From NCBI RefSeq assembly GCF_900167535.1, contig NZ_FUYE01000003.1, forward strand, positions 1-64,000: DNA of 64,000 bases. Reading direction: 5' to 3'. Under the pieces are notes generated by a model. That model did no database searches, was not told the DNA's origin, and saw only the letters and a list, made by a program, of their open reading frames with translations. This stretch comes from Prosthecobacter debontii. GTDB lineage: Bacteria; Verrucomicrobiota; Verrucomicrobiia; Verrucomicrobiales; Verrucomicrobiaceae. The translations under genes and the position numbers were made by a program. Numbering within the stretch: position 1 is the first letter of the stretch; every line of letters begins with the position of its first letter. Shown piece by piece: positions 51,083 to 60,200 of this stretch.

Positions 51083-52381
51083 ATGGCTCCCGACTCACTC
51101 ATTGGCATCATTGGTTTAGGATACGTCGGCCTCCCTCTTAGTTTACGATTTGCCCAATGTGGCAGCCGAGTCCTAGGCCTCGATATTGATTCTGCAAAAG
51201 TGGATAAATTGAATGCAGGCCAGAGCTACATTCTCCACATTTCAGAAACGGACATCGCCTCCGCCGTCACCGAAGGGCGCTTCTCGGCAACCACCGATTT
51301 TTCCCGCGCCGCCGAGTGCTCCGCCCTCATCATCTGTGTGCCGACTCCTTTGGCGCCAGGCAATCAACCTGATCTCAGTTTTGTCCTTAACACAGGCCGA
51401 GCCATCGCTCCCTATCTGCAAAAAGGGCAACTCGTCGTGCTGGAATCCACCACTTACCCAGGGACGACGGACGGCGAACTTCGTGAGGTTCTCGAAGAAG
51501 GCTCGGGACTCAAAGCAGGTGTGGATTTCCACCTTGCCTTCTCGCCGGAGCGCGAAGACCCGGGCAATCCCCTGAGTGACGTCGCCCGCATTCCGAAAGT
51601 CATCGGTGGCCTGACCCCCGAATGCCAAAAGCGTGCCATGGCGGTATATGGGCGCGCCATTCAGACCCTCGTCCCCGTGGACTCCTGCCGAATTGCCGAG
51701 GCGGTTAAACTCACGGAAAACATCTTCCGCGCCGTCAACATCGCCATGGTGAACGAACTCAAGGTCGTTTACGACAAGATGGGTATCGATGTCTGGGAAG
51801 TGATCGAAGCCGCCAAAACCAAGCCTTTTGGTTTCATGCCCTTTTACCCCGGCCCGGGCCTCGGCGGGCATTGCATCCCGATTGATCCCTTCTACCTCAC
51901 TTGGAAAGCTCGCCAGTATGGTCAGGAGACTCGTTTCATCGAGCTCGCGGGTGAGGTCAATACGGCCATGCCCAGCTACGTCATCCAGCGTTCCAGTGAA
52001 GCGCTGGCTACGGTGGGCAAAGAACTCAGCACCAGTCGCGTGCTTCTTCTCGGCATCGCCTACAAACCGAATGTGGATGACGACCGCGAAAGCCCCGCCT
52101 ATGTACTGTGGGAACTCCTCGAAGAAGCCAAGGCCGATGTCGCTTACCACGATCCCCACGTGCCAGTGATCCGCCCCTCTCGTGAGCACGGCCACTTCGC
52201 AGGACGGGAGAGCGTCGCACTGACGCCGGAGAGCATCGCCAGTTTTGATCTCGTGTTGCTCGCCACCAATCACAAAGCCGTGGATTATCCCCTCATCGCT
52301 GAACACGCGAAACTGATCGTGGATACCCGCAATGCCTTTGGCAGCCTCCTGAAAGGCAAGCCACATTATCACAAAGCTTAA
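51083..52381 (+). CDS. UDP-sugar 6-dehydrogenase (WbpA/TviB-like)
   Basis: This 432-residue nucleotide-sugar dehydrogenase starts at [20 protein letters not shown]. The upstream in-frame extension is not family-like. It has the NAD fold, the substrate-binding CVPTPL strand near 86, and the catalytic cysteine in [18 protein letters not shown] near 264, with the domain 3 motif [20 protein letters not shown] near 325. It resembles UDP-GlcNAc/UDP-GalNAc dehydrogenases that make uronic acids for polysaccharide. With the adjacent epimerase it probably supplies UDP-GalNAcA- or UDP-GlcNAcA-type donors. The exact substrate is inferred from the pair. Confidence 0.92.
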   Translation: MAPDSLIGIIGLGYVGLPLSLRFAQCGSRVLGLDIDSAKVDKLNAGQSYILHISETDIASAVTEGRFSATTDFSRAAECSALIICVPTPLAPGNQPDLSFVLNTGRAIAPYLQKGQLVVLESTTYPGTTDGELREVLEEGSGLKAGVDFHLAFSPEREDPGNPLSDVARIPKVIGGLTPECQKRAMAVYGRAIQTLVPVDSCRIAEAVKLTENIFRAVNIAMVNELKVVYDKMGIDVWEVIEAAKTKPFGFMPFYPGPGLGGHCIPIDPFYLTWKARQYGQETRFIELAGEVNTAMPSYVIQRSSEALATVGKELSTSRVLLLGIAYKPNVDDDRESPAYVLWELLEEAKADVAYHDPHVPVIRPSREHGHFAGRESVALTPESIASFDLVLLATNHKAVDYPLIAEHAKLIVDTRNAFGSLLKGKPHYHKA

Positions 52382-52488
52382 CCCGCTGGTTGTCTAGGAG
52401 ACAGGGGTCGACTCCATGATCGTCTGCCTTGCTCCTTCCAACTTTCGCCAACCCCAATCCACAACAGCCCCACCCTGTCCCTTTTCTC

Positions 52489-53424
52489 ATGAAAGCCCTC
52501 ATTACCGGCGGTGCCGGATTCATCGGTTCTCACATTGCGGAAGCTCTCTGCGCTCGCGGAGCCAGCGTTGTCATTCTCGACAACCTCAGCCTTGGTAAAG
52601 TCGAAAATCTGGCTTGGAAAAAGTCGGGTGATGACCTCGAATTCATCGAAGGAAGCATCGCTGATGAAGCTCTCTTGGCAAAAATCATGCCGGGCTGTGA
52701 TTGGGTCTTTCATGAAGGCGCCCTGCCCTCCGTTCCTCGCTCCGTTGCTCAGCCTTGGGAAAGCAACGTGGACAATCTCGATGGCACTTTGAAGGTCCTC
52801 ATCGCGGCTCGTGATGCAGGCGTGAAGCGCTTGATGTTCGCCAGTTCGTCCTCCATTTACGGCGACTCGGACGCTCCGTCTAAACACGAAAGCCTCCCTC
52901 CCAACCCGCTCTCGCCCTATGCGCTTCAGAAGTATGGGAGCGAAAAATACTGCCAGCTCTTCCATCGCCTCTACGGTTTGGAAACCGTCGGTCTGCGTTA
53001 CTTCAATGTCTTTGGACCTCGCCAAGCCTTCGACTCGCCCTACTCAGGCGTGATCGCCAAATACTGCACGGCCATGCTCAAAGGTGAGCGCCCTCTCGTT
53101 TTCGGTGACGGCCTGCAAGCCCGCGATTTCACCTTCGTGGACAACGCCGTTTCCGCCAATCTCCTGGCCGCTGAAGCCCCTGCGGAAAAAGTGGCCGGCA
53201 AGTTCTTCAACACCGCCGCCGGTGAGTCCATCTCCCTGCTTCAGCTGATTGAGGAGTTAAACCAACTGACGAACCAAAAGCTCGAACCCGAGTTTCAACC
53301 TCCACGTGTAGGTGATGTCCGCAACTCTCTGGCCGATATCTCCGCCGCCCGTGATGCCATGGGCTATGAAGTGCTGGTGAACTGGAAAGATGGCGTGGCT
53401 CGCACGCTGGATTTCTATCGTTGA
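52489..53424 (+). CDS. NAD-dependent epimerase (UDP-sugar 4-epimerase-like)
   Basis: This 311-residue extended SDR enzyme starts at MKALITGGAGFIGSHIAEAL. The glycine motif is followed by FASSSSIYGDSD near 117 and the catalytic Tyr/Lys in LSPYALQKYGSEKYC near 140. The DFTFVDNAVSANLLA segment near 210 is typical of UDP-GlcNAc/UDP-uronate 4-epimerases. It lies about 107 bases after the nucleotide-sugar dehydrogenase, mirroring the WbpA-WbpP and TviB-TviC pairs. It probably interconverts gluco and galacto forms of the uronic acid or amino sugar. The substrate is not proven. Confidence 0.88.
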   Translation: MKALITGGAGFIGSHIAEALCARGASVVILDNLSLGKVENLAWKKSGDDLEFIEGSIADEALLAKIMPGCDWVFHEGALPSVPRSVAQPWESNVDNLDGTLKVLIAARDAGVKRLMFASSSSIYGDSDAPSKHESLPPNPLSPYALQKYGSEKYCQLFHRLYGLETVGLRYFNVFGPRQAFDSPYSGVIAKYCTAMLKGERPLVFGDGLQARDFTFVDNAVSANLLAAEAPAEKVAGKFFNTAAGESISLLQLIEELNQLTNQKLEPEFQPPRVGDVRNSLADISAARDAMGYEVLVNWKDGVARTLDFYR

Positions 53425-53452
53425 TCGTTAATCAATTCCTCACGGACTTCCC

Positions 53453-54349
53453 TCACGCCTCCAGCACCCGTTGGATGCGTGAGACGATGTCTTTCAGGCG
53501 GGTCAAATCGCCCCCTTTTACCTCGGCGGAGATCCAGCCTCCGGTGTAGCCGACTTCATCCAAGGCTTTCATCACAGCGGCAAAGTTAATGTCCCCGTCA
53601 CCGATCTCGCAGTCAAAGCCCGCCCAAGGCCCCTGCTTCAGGTGCTTCTCCGTACTGTAGTCTTTGATATCCAGTTTAAAGATGCGTTTGCCGCCCAAGG
53701 CTCGCACCCAATGCTCCGGCCAACCGAAGCGCGCAATGTTGCCGATATCAAAGAACCATCCGCAATAGGGGCTGCCGATCTCATCCACAAAACGCACCGC
53801 ATCCAGCGGGCTCAGGAAGATGTTATTCCAGACGTTTTCGAGCGCAATCTTGACTCCCGTCTCCTCAGCAACCGGCAGAACCTCACGGGTGGATCGCAGC
53901 AGATTTTCATACACCTCCGCATAGCGATGCCCCTCATCCACGATCCCTGGATACATCAGCACCGTCGTGCCTCCCAGAGCCTTCGTTTGCTGTAGGGACT
54001 GCTTGAAAAGCTCCACGCCTTCCTGGCGCAATTTCTCGTCGGAAGATCCCATCTGCCGACCACCTTTGGGACACACCGTCCCCGGCACAACAACACCGGT
54101 TTTCTGGATCGCTTCCAGCATTTCGGCCACCTCTTCATCCTTGAATGGGCCTCCAGGCTCAAGCCCATCAAAACCCGCTTGCTTGGCGATTTCAAACTTC
54201 TCCAGCATCGTCTTGCCATCTTTGATCATGCCGAGCTTAGCCGCGATCTTGATCGGCCGCCTTGTCGCAGCCTGAACCTGACCTAACCAAGAGGATGACA
54301 CACCCGCAGCCAGGACCGATGGAATGAAACGACGTCGAGAGATAAGCAT
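53453..54349 (-). CDS. Secreted sugar-isomerase-type TIM-barrel protein
   Basis: This 298-residue exported protein of the xylose isomerase-like superfamily has the signal LISRRRFIPSVLAAGVSSSW (Tat-type RRRF). The barrel shows DGLEPGG near 58, IALENVWNNIF near 163, GWFFDIGNIARFGWPEHW near 192 and a C-terminal GGWISAEVKGG, which include plausible metal-ligand acids and histidines. It is a relative of the protein at 12965-13879, though the two are clearly diverged. Sugar or cyclitol isomerase/epimerase activity in the periplasm is inferred. It converges with the epimerase gene. Confidence 0.82.
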   Translation of the reverse strand: MLISRRRFIPSVLAAGVSSSWLGQVQAATRRPIKIAAKLGMIKDGKTMLEKFEIAKQAGFDGLEPGGPFKDEEVAEMLEAIQKTGVVVPGTVCPKGGRQMGSSDEKLRQEGVELFKQSLQQTKALGGTTVLMYPGIVDEGHRYAEVYENLLRSTREVLPVAEETGVKIALENVWNNIFLSPLDAVRFVDEIGSPYCGWFFDIGNIARFGWPEHWVRALGGKRIFKLDIKDYSTEKHLKQGPWAGFDCEIGDGDINFAAVMKALDEVGYTGGWISAEVKGGDLTRLKDIVSRIQRVLEA

Positions 54350-54415
54350 GTTCCCTCTACGTCCGTAGCACGCCCGTATTTATGATGTTTTCGTGACCAA
54401 AATGCATGCAGCGGA

Positions 54416-55138
54416 TCATTTCCTGATCCAACGCGTCCCGAGAGCGACACTCCACTGATATTTGCGAGCGTGCTCACGAATCAAAAACGGCAGGTTCTTT
54501 TCCAGATCCAATTCGAAGTGCGTTGCGAGCTCTTGTTTTAACCAATCCCGTGTCGAACCCGTGGGCCAATGACCTTTCGGTGTAAACTCCTCCAGCCAAG
54601 TGCATGGGGTCGCCAACAGAAGTTGCCCGCCTGGTTTCACTAGGTCAGGTAACCGTGAGATCAGCAAAGCGGGATCCGTCAATCGGCACAGCAAGTTAGC
54701 GGCATGCACGAGATCGAAGCTGCCGAGGTCCTCGCGCAAATGCATGGCATCGCCTTGCTCGAACTTCACGCGATCGCATGGGCAATCCACAGGCACTTTG
54801 GCCGCTAAGCGAGTCGTCGCCGCCGCCTCATCCAACCGGAGGTAAGACAACTCATTCCAAGTCAATGCCGTCGCCGCTTCGATGAAGCTGTGACTGTAAT
54901 CAATCCCGACCACCGACTCAGCATGCTTGGCGAGTTCAAACGACGAACGCCCGACTGCACAGCCGAGATCCAAGGCTATGTGGATCGGTTTATCCAAATC
55001 CGCCAGCTCCGTCACCGTCCGCACCGCAAACCCCAACGCCGACTTGGGCCCCTCCTCCCACGGCAGCACCTCATGCGGAGCTCCGTAGTGAAAGAGCAGG
55101 TATTCATCGAGCAGGCGACGGGTTTCGTAGATGTTCAC
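54416..55138 (-). CDS. Stand-alone OvoA C-terminal-type methyltransferase
   Basis: This 240-residue SAM-dependent methyltransferase matches the putative 4-mercaptohistidine N1-methyltransferase family, which elsewhere forms the C-terminal domain of OvoA in ovothiol synthesis. Signatures are YETRRLLDEYLLFHYGAPHE at residue 4, the SAM motif ALDLGCAVGRSSFELAKHAE near 54, VVGIDYSHSFIEAA near 76, and FDLVHAANLLCRLTDP near 137. The N-terminal sulfoxide synthase part of OvoA is missing from this gene and from the window, so the partner, if any, is elsewhere. The identification is by recall of this pattern. Confidence 0.78.
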   Translation of the reverse strand: MNIYETRRLLDEYLLFHYGAPHEVLPWEEGPKSALGFAVRTVTELADLDKPIHIALDLGCAVGRSSFELAKHAESVVGIDYSHSFIEAATALTWNELSYLRLDEAAATTRLAAKVPVDCPCDRVKFEQGDAMHLREDLGSFDLVHAANLLCRLTDPALLISRLPDLVKPGGQLLLATPCTWLEEFTPKGHWPTGSTRDWLKQELATHFELDLEKNLPFLIREHARKYQWSVALGTRWIRK

Positions 55139-55158
55139 GCGGGATCGGGACCTTTTTA

Positions 55159-55263
55159 GACAGGATGGACATGATTTTCAGGATTAACAAAATTGGATAA
55201 CAGATCATCGGTTAGACTCCTTCAAAGCCTCCTGTGAATCCTGAAAATCTTGTTAATCCTGTC
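55159..55263. repeat. Long imperfect inverted repeat (27-bp arms)
   Basis: The left arm GACAGGATGGACATGATTTT...(55159-55185) is complementary at 24 of 27 positions to the right arm ending AATCTTGTTAATCCTGTC (55237-55263), separated by about 50 bases. Both arms are flanked by T- or A-rich tracts (CTTTTTAGACAGG and CCTGTCAGAAAAAG). Text of this type (CAGGATTAACAAGATTTTCA) is a dispersed intergenic repeat in many PVC genomes as I recall them. It lies between the two reverse-strand genes and could also fold as a terminator. Confidence 0.7.
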
Positions 55264-55274
55264 AGAAAAAGACA

Positions 55275-56456
55275 CTACTCAGCAGCCAGAGCTTCCAGCA
55301 GATACTTGGCCGGCTGGAAGTGCTCGATCAGGATTTCGTGCTGATCACCGCGCTGCATCCGCACCTGTTTAATATCGAAGTTTGGTGTTTTGTGAGGGGC
55401 AAAGAGGATATCATCATGCGTGGCATTCTGATGTCGTTTGAACTGAGCCGGCGTAATGTGGCCACCGAGATGATCGTCGCGCCCCGTGGCCATGTGGCAG
55501 GTGCCCAGCACTTTTTCATCCTGAATATCAGCGCCTGAAACAGGCAGCACCTGAGTGCCAAAACCGAGTTCCCCAAGCACGCCCGTCATCGGATCGTCTT
55601 GAAGCTTGGCGTTGTGAACATCAATGGTGGCCTGATCCCCAGCGATGAGCTCGCTCTTGATGATGCGTCCACCCGTGACCGTGAGTTTCCCCAGGGTGCC
55701 GTTTTCATACTTCATGGGGAAGAAACCTTCCGCACCTGTCGGCACGAAATAGACCTCGCCCGCCGGTAGGTTAGCCACGTCTGGCGTGGTGCCACGGCAG
55801 AGGCCATGGCTTTTCTGGGCCTCCTGGCCACTCAGTTCAAGCTTGGCCGTGAGAATCTCACCGCTTTCGAGAGCAAAGTCGATCTCCACAGAGTCGGCCT
55901 TGGTCATGGCCAAACGCAGTTTTTCAGCATCACGGCTGACTTCATCATAATCGACCGCAAGGCCGGTATTGAGGATGATGTCGTTAAGACCATGCAGAGT
56001 CGCGCCACGGAATCCATACTGCTTGGCAAAGGCGGTGAGAGGCGCTGTGGCGGAGAAGGTGGAGATGCACAGAATGATGTCGTAGTTCGGGTAAATATCC
56101 TTCTCTAGACTCAGTGCCTTGCCTTCCATGTCCACGCACTCATCGGGGAGATCCAGATTGCTGCCGCCGGTCTGCTGGTAGGCATACATTTCGCCGCCCT
56201 TCATGGCCAGCTCATCGAGCACGCCGTTTTTCAGCCCCAGGTAAAAGTGCTTGTGGGCTTGACGTTGCACAGCCCGCTCTGGATTTTCCAAGAAAGCCAT
56301 GCCTTGGGCCTCTGCGAGGTCTGGCAGATCAATGAGGATACAAACTTTACAGCCAAAAGTGGGCTGAAAAACGGTATGTAGGAGACGATAGAGATCGAAC
56401 TTGGGGAAAGTGCGGCTATTCGCCGTCGTCTGAACGGTGGGCATGGCAGCGGACAT
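55275..56456 (-). CDS. M29-like aminopeptidase family protein
   Basis: This 393-residue protein starts at MSAAMPTVQTTANSRTFPKF. An in-frame GTG 37 codons earlier lies against the divergent SDR gene. The C-terminal half contains DVANLPAGEVYFVPTGAEGF, GVLGELGFGTQVLPVSGADI and CHMATGRDDHLGGHITPAQF, a Glu/His/Asp-rich layout like the thermophilic metallo-aminopeptidases of family M29 (AmpS/PepS). The match is at pattern level and the N-terminal half is divergent, so a metal-dependent aminopeptidase is likely but not certain. It is cytosolic, since no signal is seen with this start. Confidence 0.65.
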   Translation of the reverse strand: MSAAMPTVQTTANSRTFPKFDLYRLLHTVFQPTFGCKVCILIDLPDLAEAQGMAFLENPERAVQRQAHKHFYLGLKNGVLDELAMKGGEMYAYQQTGGSNLDLPDECVDMEGKALSLEKDIYPNYDIILCISTFSATAPLTAFAKQYGFRGATLHGLNDIILNTGLAVDYDEVSRDAEKLRLAMTKADSVEIDFALESGEILTAKLELSGQEAQKSHGLCRGTTPDVANLPAGEVYFVPTGAEGFFPMKYENGTLGKLTVTGGRIIKSELIAGDQATIDVHNAKLQDDPMTGVLGELGFGTQVLPVSGADIQDEKVLGTCHMATGRDDHLGGHITPAQFKRHQNATHDDILFAPHKTPNFDIKQVRMQRGDQHEILIEHFQPAKYLLEALAAE

Positions 56457-56570
56457 GATGAAAGAGAGTGTGATTCGGGTAAAGCGCAATACGGCGTCAA
56501 AGGACTTCACGGGCGCGGTTTTCTTTTGGGAAATGGCTCCTTTGTGGGAAGAATGCACTGAAAACACCCC

Positions 56571-57263
56571 ATGAAGAAGCCCAAAATCGTTCTGATCACC
56601 GGCTGTAGCCGCGGCCTTGGCCGAGCCATGATCCCTGAGTTCATCGCCCGTGGATGGACAGTCGCAGGCTGTGCACGCGACGAACAGATGATTTCCGCCC
56701 TACAGAAAGAGTTCCCTCAGCCGCATTGGTTCCAGCCCTGCGATGTCGCCCACGCCGATATCGTCGAGCATTTTTGTCACCTCCTCCAAAAACACTGCGG
56801 ACTCCCGGATCTCGTGCTCAACAATGCCGCCATCGTCAATGCCAATGCTCCGATCTGGGAAGTGAGCGCGGATGAGTTTGACCGAGTCGTGGATATCAAC
56901 ATCAAAGGCCCGACCCATGTGATGCGTCATCTGCTGCCACCCATGCTGGAGCGGGGCAGCGGTGTCATTGTCAATTTTTCCTCGGGTTGGGGCCGCTGCA
57001 CCGCCCCCGAGGTGGCCCCCTACTGCGCCACGAAATACGCCATTGAAGGTCTGTCTCAGGCCGTGGCTCAGGAGACCGGTGGTAAGGTGGCTGTCATTCC
57101 TTTAAACCCAGGCATCATTGATACCCGAATGCTGCGCAGTTGCTTCGGTCATGATGCCGGGCACTACCCTGGTCCCGAGGTGTGGGCAAGAACAGCGGTG
57201 CCTTTTTTGATTGGCCTCGGCCCCAAGGACAACGGTCGCCCCCTGACGGCTCCCGGTGGGTAA
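56571..57263 (+). CDS. Short-chain dehydrogenase/reductase
   Basis: This 230-residue SDR has the cofactor motif ITGCSRGLGRAM near residue 9-20, LVLNNAAIVN near 80, and the catalytic Ser/Tyr/Lys in VNFSSGWG and YCATKYAIEG near 146-155. PLNPGIIDT is the usual post-catalytic motif. The Arg in the TGCSRG loop suggests NADP(H) preference. The substrate is unknown. It is convergent with the large helicase gene. Confidence 0.88.
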   Translation: MKKPKIVLITGCSRGLGRAMIPEFIARGWTVAGCARDEQMISALQKEFPQPHWFQPCDVAHADIVEHFCHLLQKHCGLPDLVLNNAAIVNANAPIWEVSADEFDRVVDINIKGPTHVMRHLLPPMLERGSGVIVNFSSGWGRCTAPEVAPYCATKYAIEGLSQAVAQETGGKVAVIPLNPGIIDTRMLRSCFGHDAGHYPGPEVWARTAVPFLIGLGPKDNGRPLTAPGG

Positions 57264-57275
57264 GTCGAATCACTC

Positions 57276-60200
57276 TCACTCCACCATAGAAGCAATCTGT
57301 TTGTCGGAAGGCGGGGCGGAGAGGCGATCATGCCCAGCTTTCACCTGCTGCAGCATCTCTTCAAATCGGCGAAACAAAACGGGCGACCAAAGACGCTGGA
57401 TCTCCCAGCCTTGAGTGCGCAGAACTCGGGTGCGGAAGATATCCCACTCGATCGGGTCAGGGGTCTTGTGAAAACGACTGAAGTCGGTGAGCACACCCAC
57501 CGTCACATCCGCAGGCATCAGCGGATGAATGCAGGCCACGTCCACGCAAAAACCCTCATTGCCCCAATGGATGTGTATGCCCGTCTCATGACGATCCAGC
57601 ATCGCTTGCCCCAGAGCTGTGGCCAGCCGTGAGGGAGTCGCAGTTTCCCACGCCTTCAACTCAGGCTTCGCATCCCTGCGCATTTTCTCCAAGTCCTCTT
57701 GATAACTCGCAAAGACCTCGGCCAGACGTTCCGCATAACGCAGGTAGGCATAGAGCTGCAATCGTCCATTCGGGATCTGGCCGGGAGGCACCGCTTCCAC
57801 GGCGGTGTATTCAGCAGTGGGAATGGAAGTGAGAACATGCACCGCATCACGCGCACGGGTCACCAGCACATTGAGACGACGTCCTCCTTCCCGTTGCGAT
57901 AGGGCTCCAAAGTTACGTCGGAACTTGCCCTGGGTGTCGGGACCGAATGTGGTGCTGATGATCATCACATCGCGTTCATCCCCTTGCACATTTTCGAGGT
58001 TTTTGACAAAGAGCCCCTCGAAGGAATCCCGGCCTTTGCGGGTCTTGGCCGCTTCATACTTGCGGGCAAATTCAGCGTCACTTTCCACCCGCTTGGCGAG
58101 CGCTTCATGAATCGCCTCTTTTTGTGTGAGATTAAAACACGCCACACCAATGGAAGGTGGATTCGGCTCAGCCAGAAGTTCGGCGATGAGATTCACCGCA
58201 GCCTCGGCTTCCTGCACATTGGCCCTCTCGGCATACACGCCATTGACACGATGCAGACGGATCGGTGTGCTCAGGGCCTTATTGCGTGGATGACCGGGAA
58301 TAGGCTGCAGGCGTGAGCCGTAATATTGCTCATTGGAGAAGCCGATCAGCGCCTCATTCCGACTGCGATAGTGGACATCCAAATAGGCCTCACGAACATC
58401 CAGATTGAGGGCTGCCGTCAGTAAGTCTTCAGCCTCTTGCTGTTGCTGATAAAACAATTCCTCCGCTGTTTCCGCATCACTATCACCAGAGTCCGCCAAG
58501 GCCGACTCAAAGAAACGCGTGGGGGGTAACTGTTTCTGGTCACCTGCAATCACGACACGATGTCCACGGAGCAAAACGGGTAGAGCCTCTTCCAAACGAC
58601 ACTGGGAAGCCTCGTCAAAAATGACCACATCGAAAATGGCATTGCGCGGAAAAATCTGAGCGACCGTGGAAGGACTGGCCATCCAGACGGGGCAGAGATC
58701 AAAGAGTGGATCTCCTCCTTCCACTTCGGCCCCCGTCGCCAGCATCTGGCGTAGCTTCAGCGCCTTCTTGCCACGCACATAAAGACGTTGCCTCAGACCT
58801 ACCCCGAGCTTGTTGAGTTGAGAGCCTGTACTCGCCAACAAACGACCACGCTGATGAGTCACCCAAAGAAAGCGAACATAGTTCCGCACATGCACCACCT
58901 TGTCCTGAGATAGTCGCAGAAAAGCATCGAAGGCCGCCTCAATCCTCTCCCCATCAATCGCCGCCAAGGCTGGATCATGATGCAAGCGATCCCGCAACAG
59001 GTTCTCGACCGCCTGGTGTATGAACGCGGCCTGAATGTCCTCCGCTGGCACGGCCTCCCGAAGCATCTGCTTGGCAGGTTCTTGCATGAGCGTCGGGAGC
59101 TGCTCCAACGCATGCTGGAGACGCACGATGTCTTCCAACGAGGTGAGATGAACAAGCCAAGCATGAGTGATCTGCTGCGCTGGCTCTTCCCCCAACCAAC
59201 GTTCGATAAAACCGTTCTCCACCCCTGCGAGAAACAAACCACTTTGTCTCACCAGTTGACTGAGATGATGCAAAGCCTGCGCCCACCGCACTTCTTGGGT
59301 TAAACCATCGGCCAGCCTATAGACGGCCGTTGGATCATCCAGATGAGCTTGCAGCACATCTGCCGCTCCGAGGGTTTGGAAGAGATCCAGAAGTTCCCAG
59401 GTGTTTTGGATCAACTTTACCCGTGTTTGCATCTCGCCATCATCCAGCCAGGCAACCTCAGCAGCCGTCACTCGACCTAACCAATCGTTAACCAGAAGAC
59501 GACTTTTCACCTCTCGATAAAAGGCCAGCCCTTGCTGCCAACCTGCATCGAGGCTCAGCCCCAAAGGGACCAAAGCTGCAGTAGCGGCTTTCTTCGCTGA
59601 TCCAGCAAAGAGCTTCTTGAAAAAGCTCCCCGCAATCGGTTCCCACGCCTGTAGAGCTGCGAGGTGTTGATTGGCCGCCGCCAAGGTCAACACACCCGCG
59701 CTGCGGGCCCCGCTAAGCATCGCCCGATCCAACGGTGTTTCCGACTGTTGAAGCCAAGCCTGCACCTCAGGAAGCTCACGCTTCCATTCCTGACGTTTGG
59801 GCGCAGCCACTCGCGCTATAATCCCTGCAAGTGTGAGGTCGGCGCTAACGGCGATTTCCCGGAGCAGCGCCACCGCCGATTCACGCACCGCCGCCTGATT
59901 CACCAAGGGTTTGGCCGTATCCAAGGGAATGATAAGCACATTCGGACGATCTGCATCCGCCTGTTTCGCCGCTGCATCCAGAGTCTCAAACACCGCATGT
60001 GTATCGCGAGTCGAACGCGTTAAAAAATCGGCCAGACCGATCCCTAACAAATCTCGAAAAGGATTGGTGGGATAACCAGCCTTCTCAGCGCGGCGCACCA
60101 TCTCATCCACAGTCGTCGCAGCCGCCTCGACCTCGGCGAGTTGCAAGCCGGGAATCTTATCGAACACAGGCGCATCGGCTTTCGCTGCATGACTCAACCA

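Noticed and set aside
51242-52372. 376-codon reverse frame opposite the UDP-sugar dehydrogenase
   Set aside because: Antisense shadow of a gene with clear catalytic motifs.
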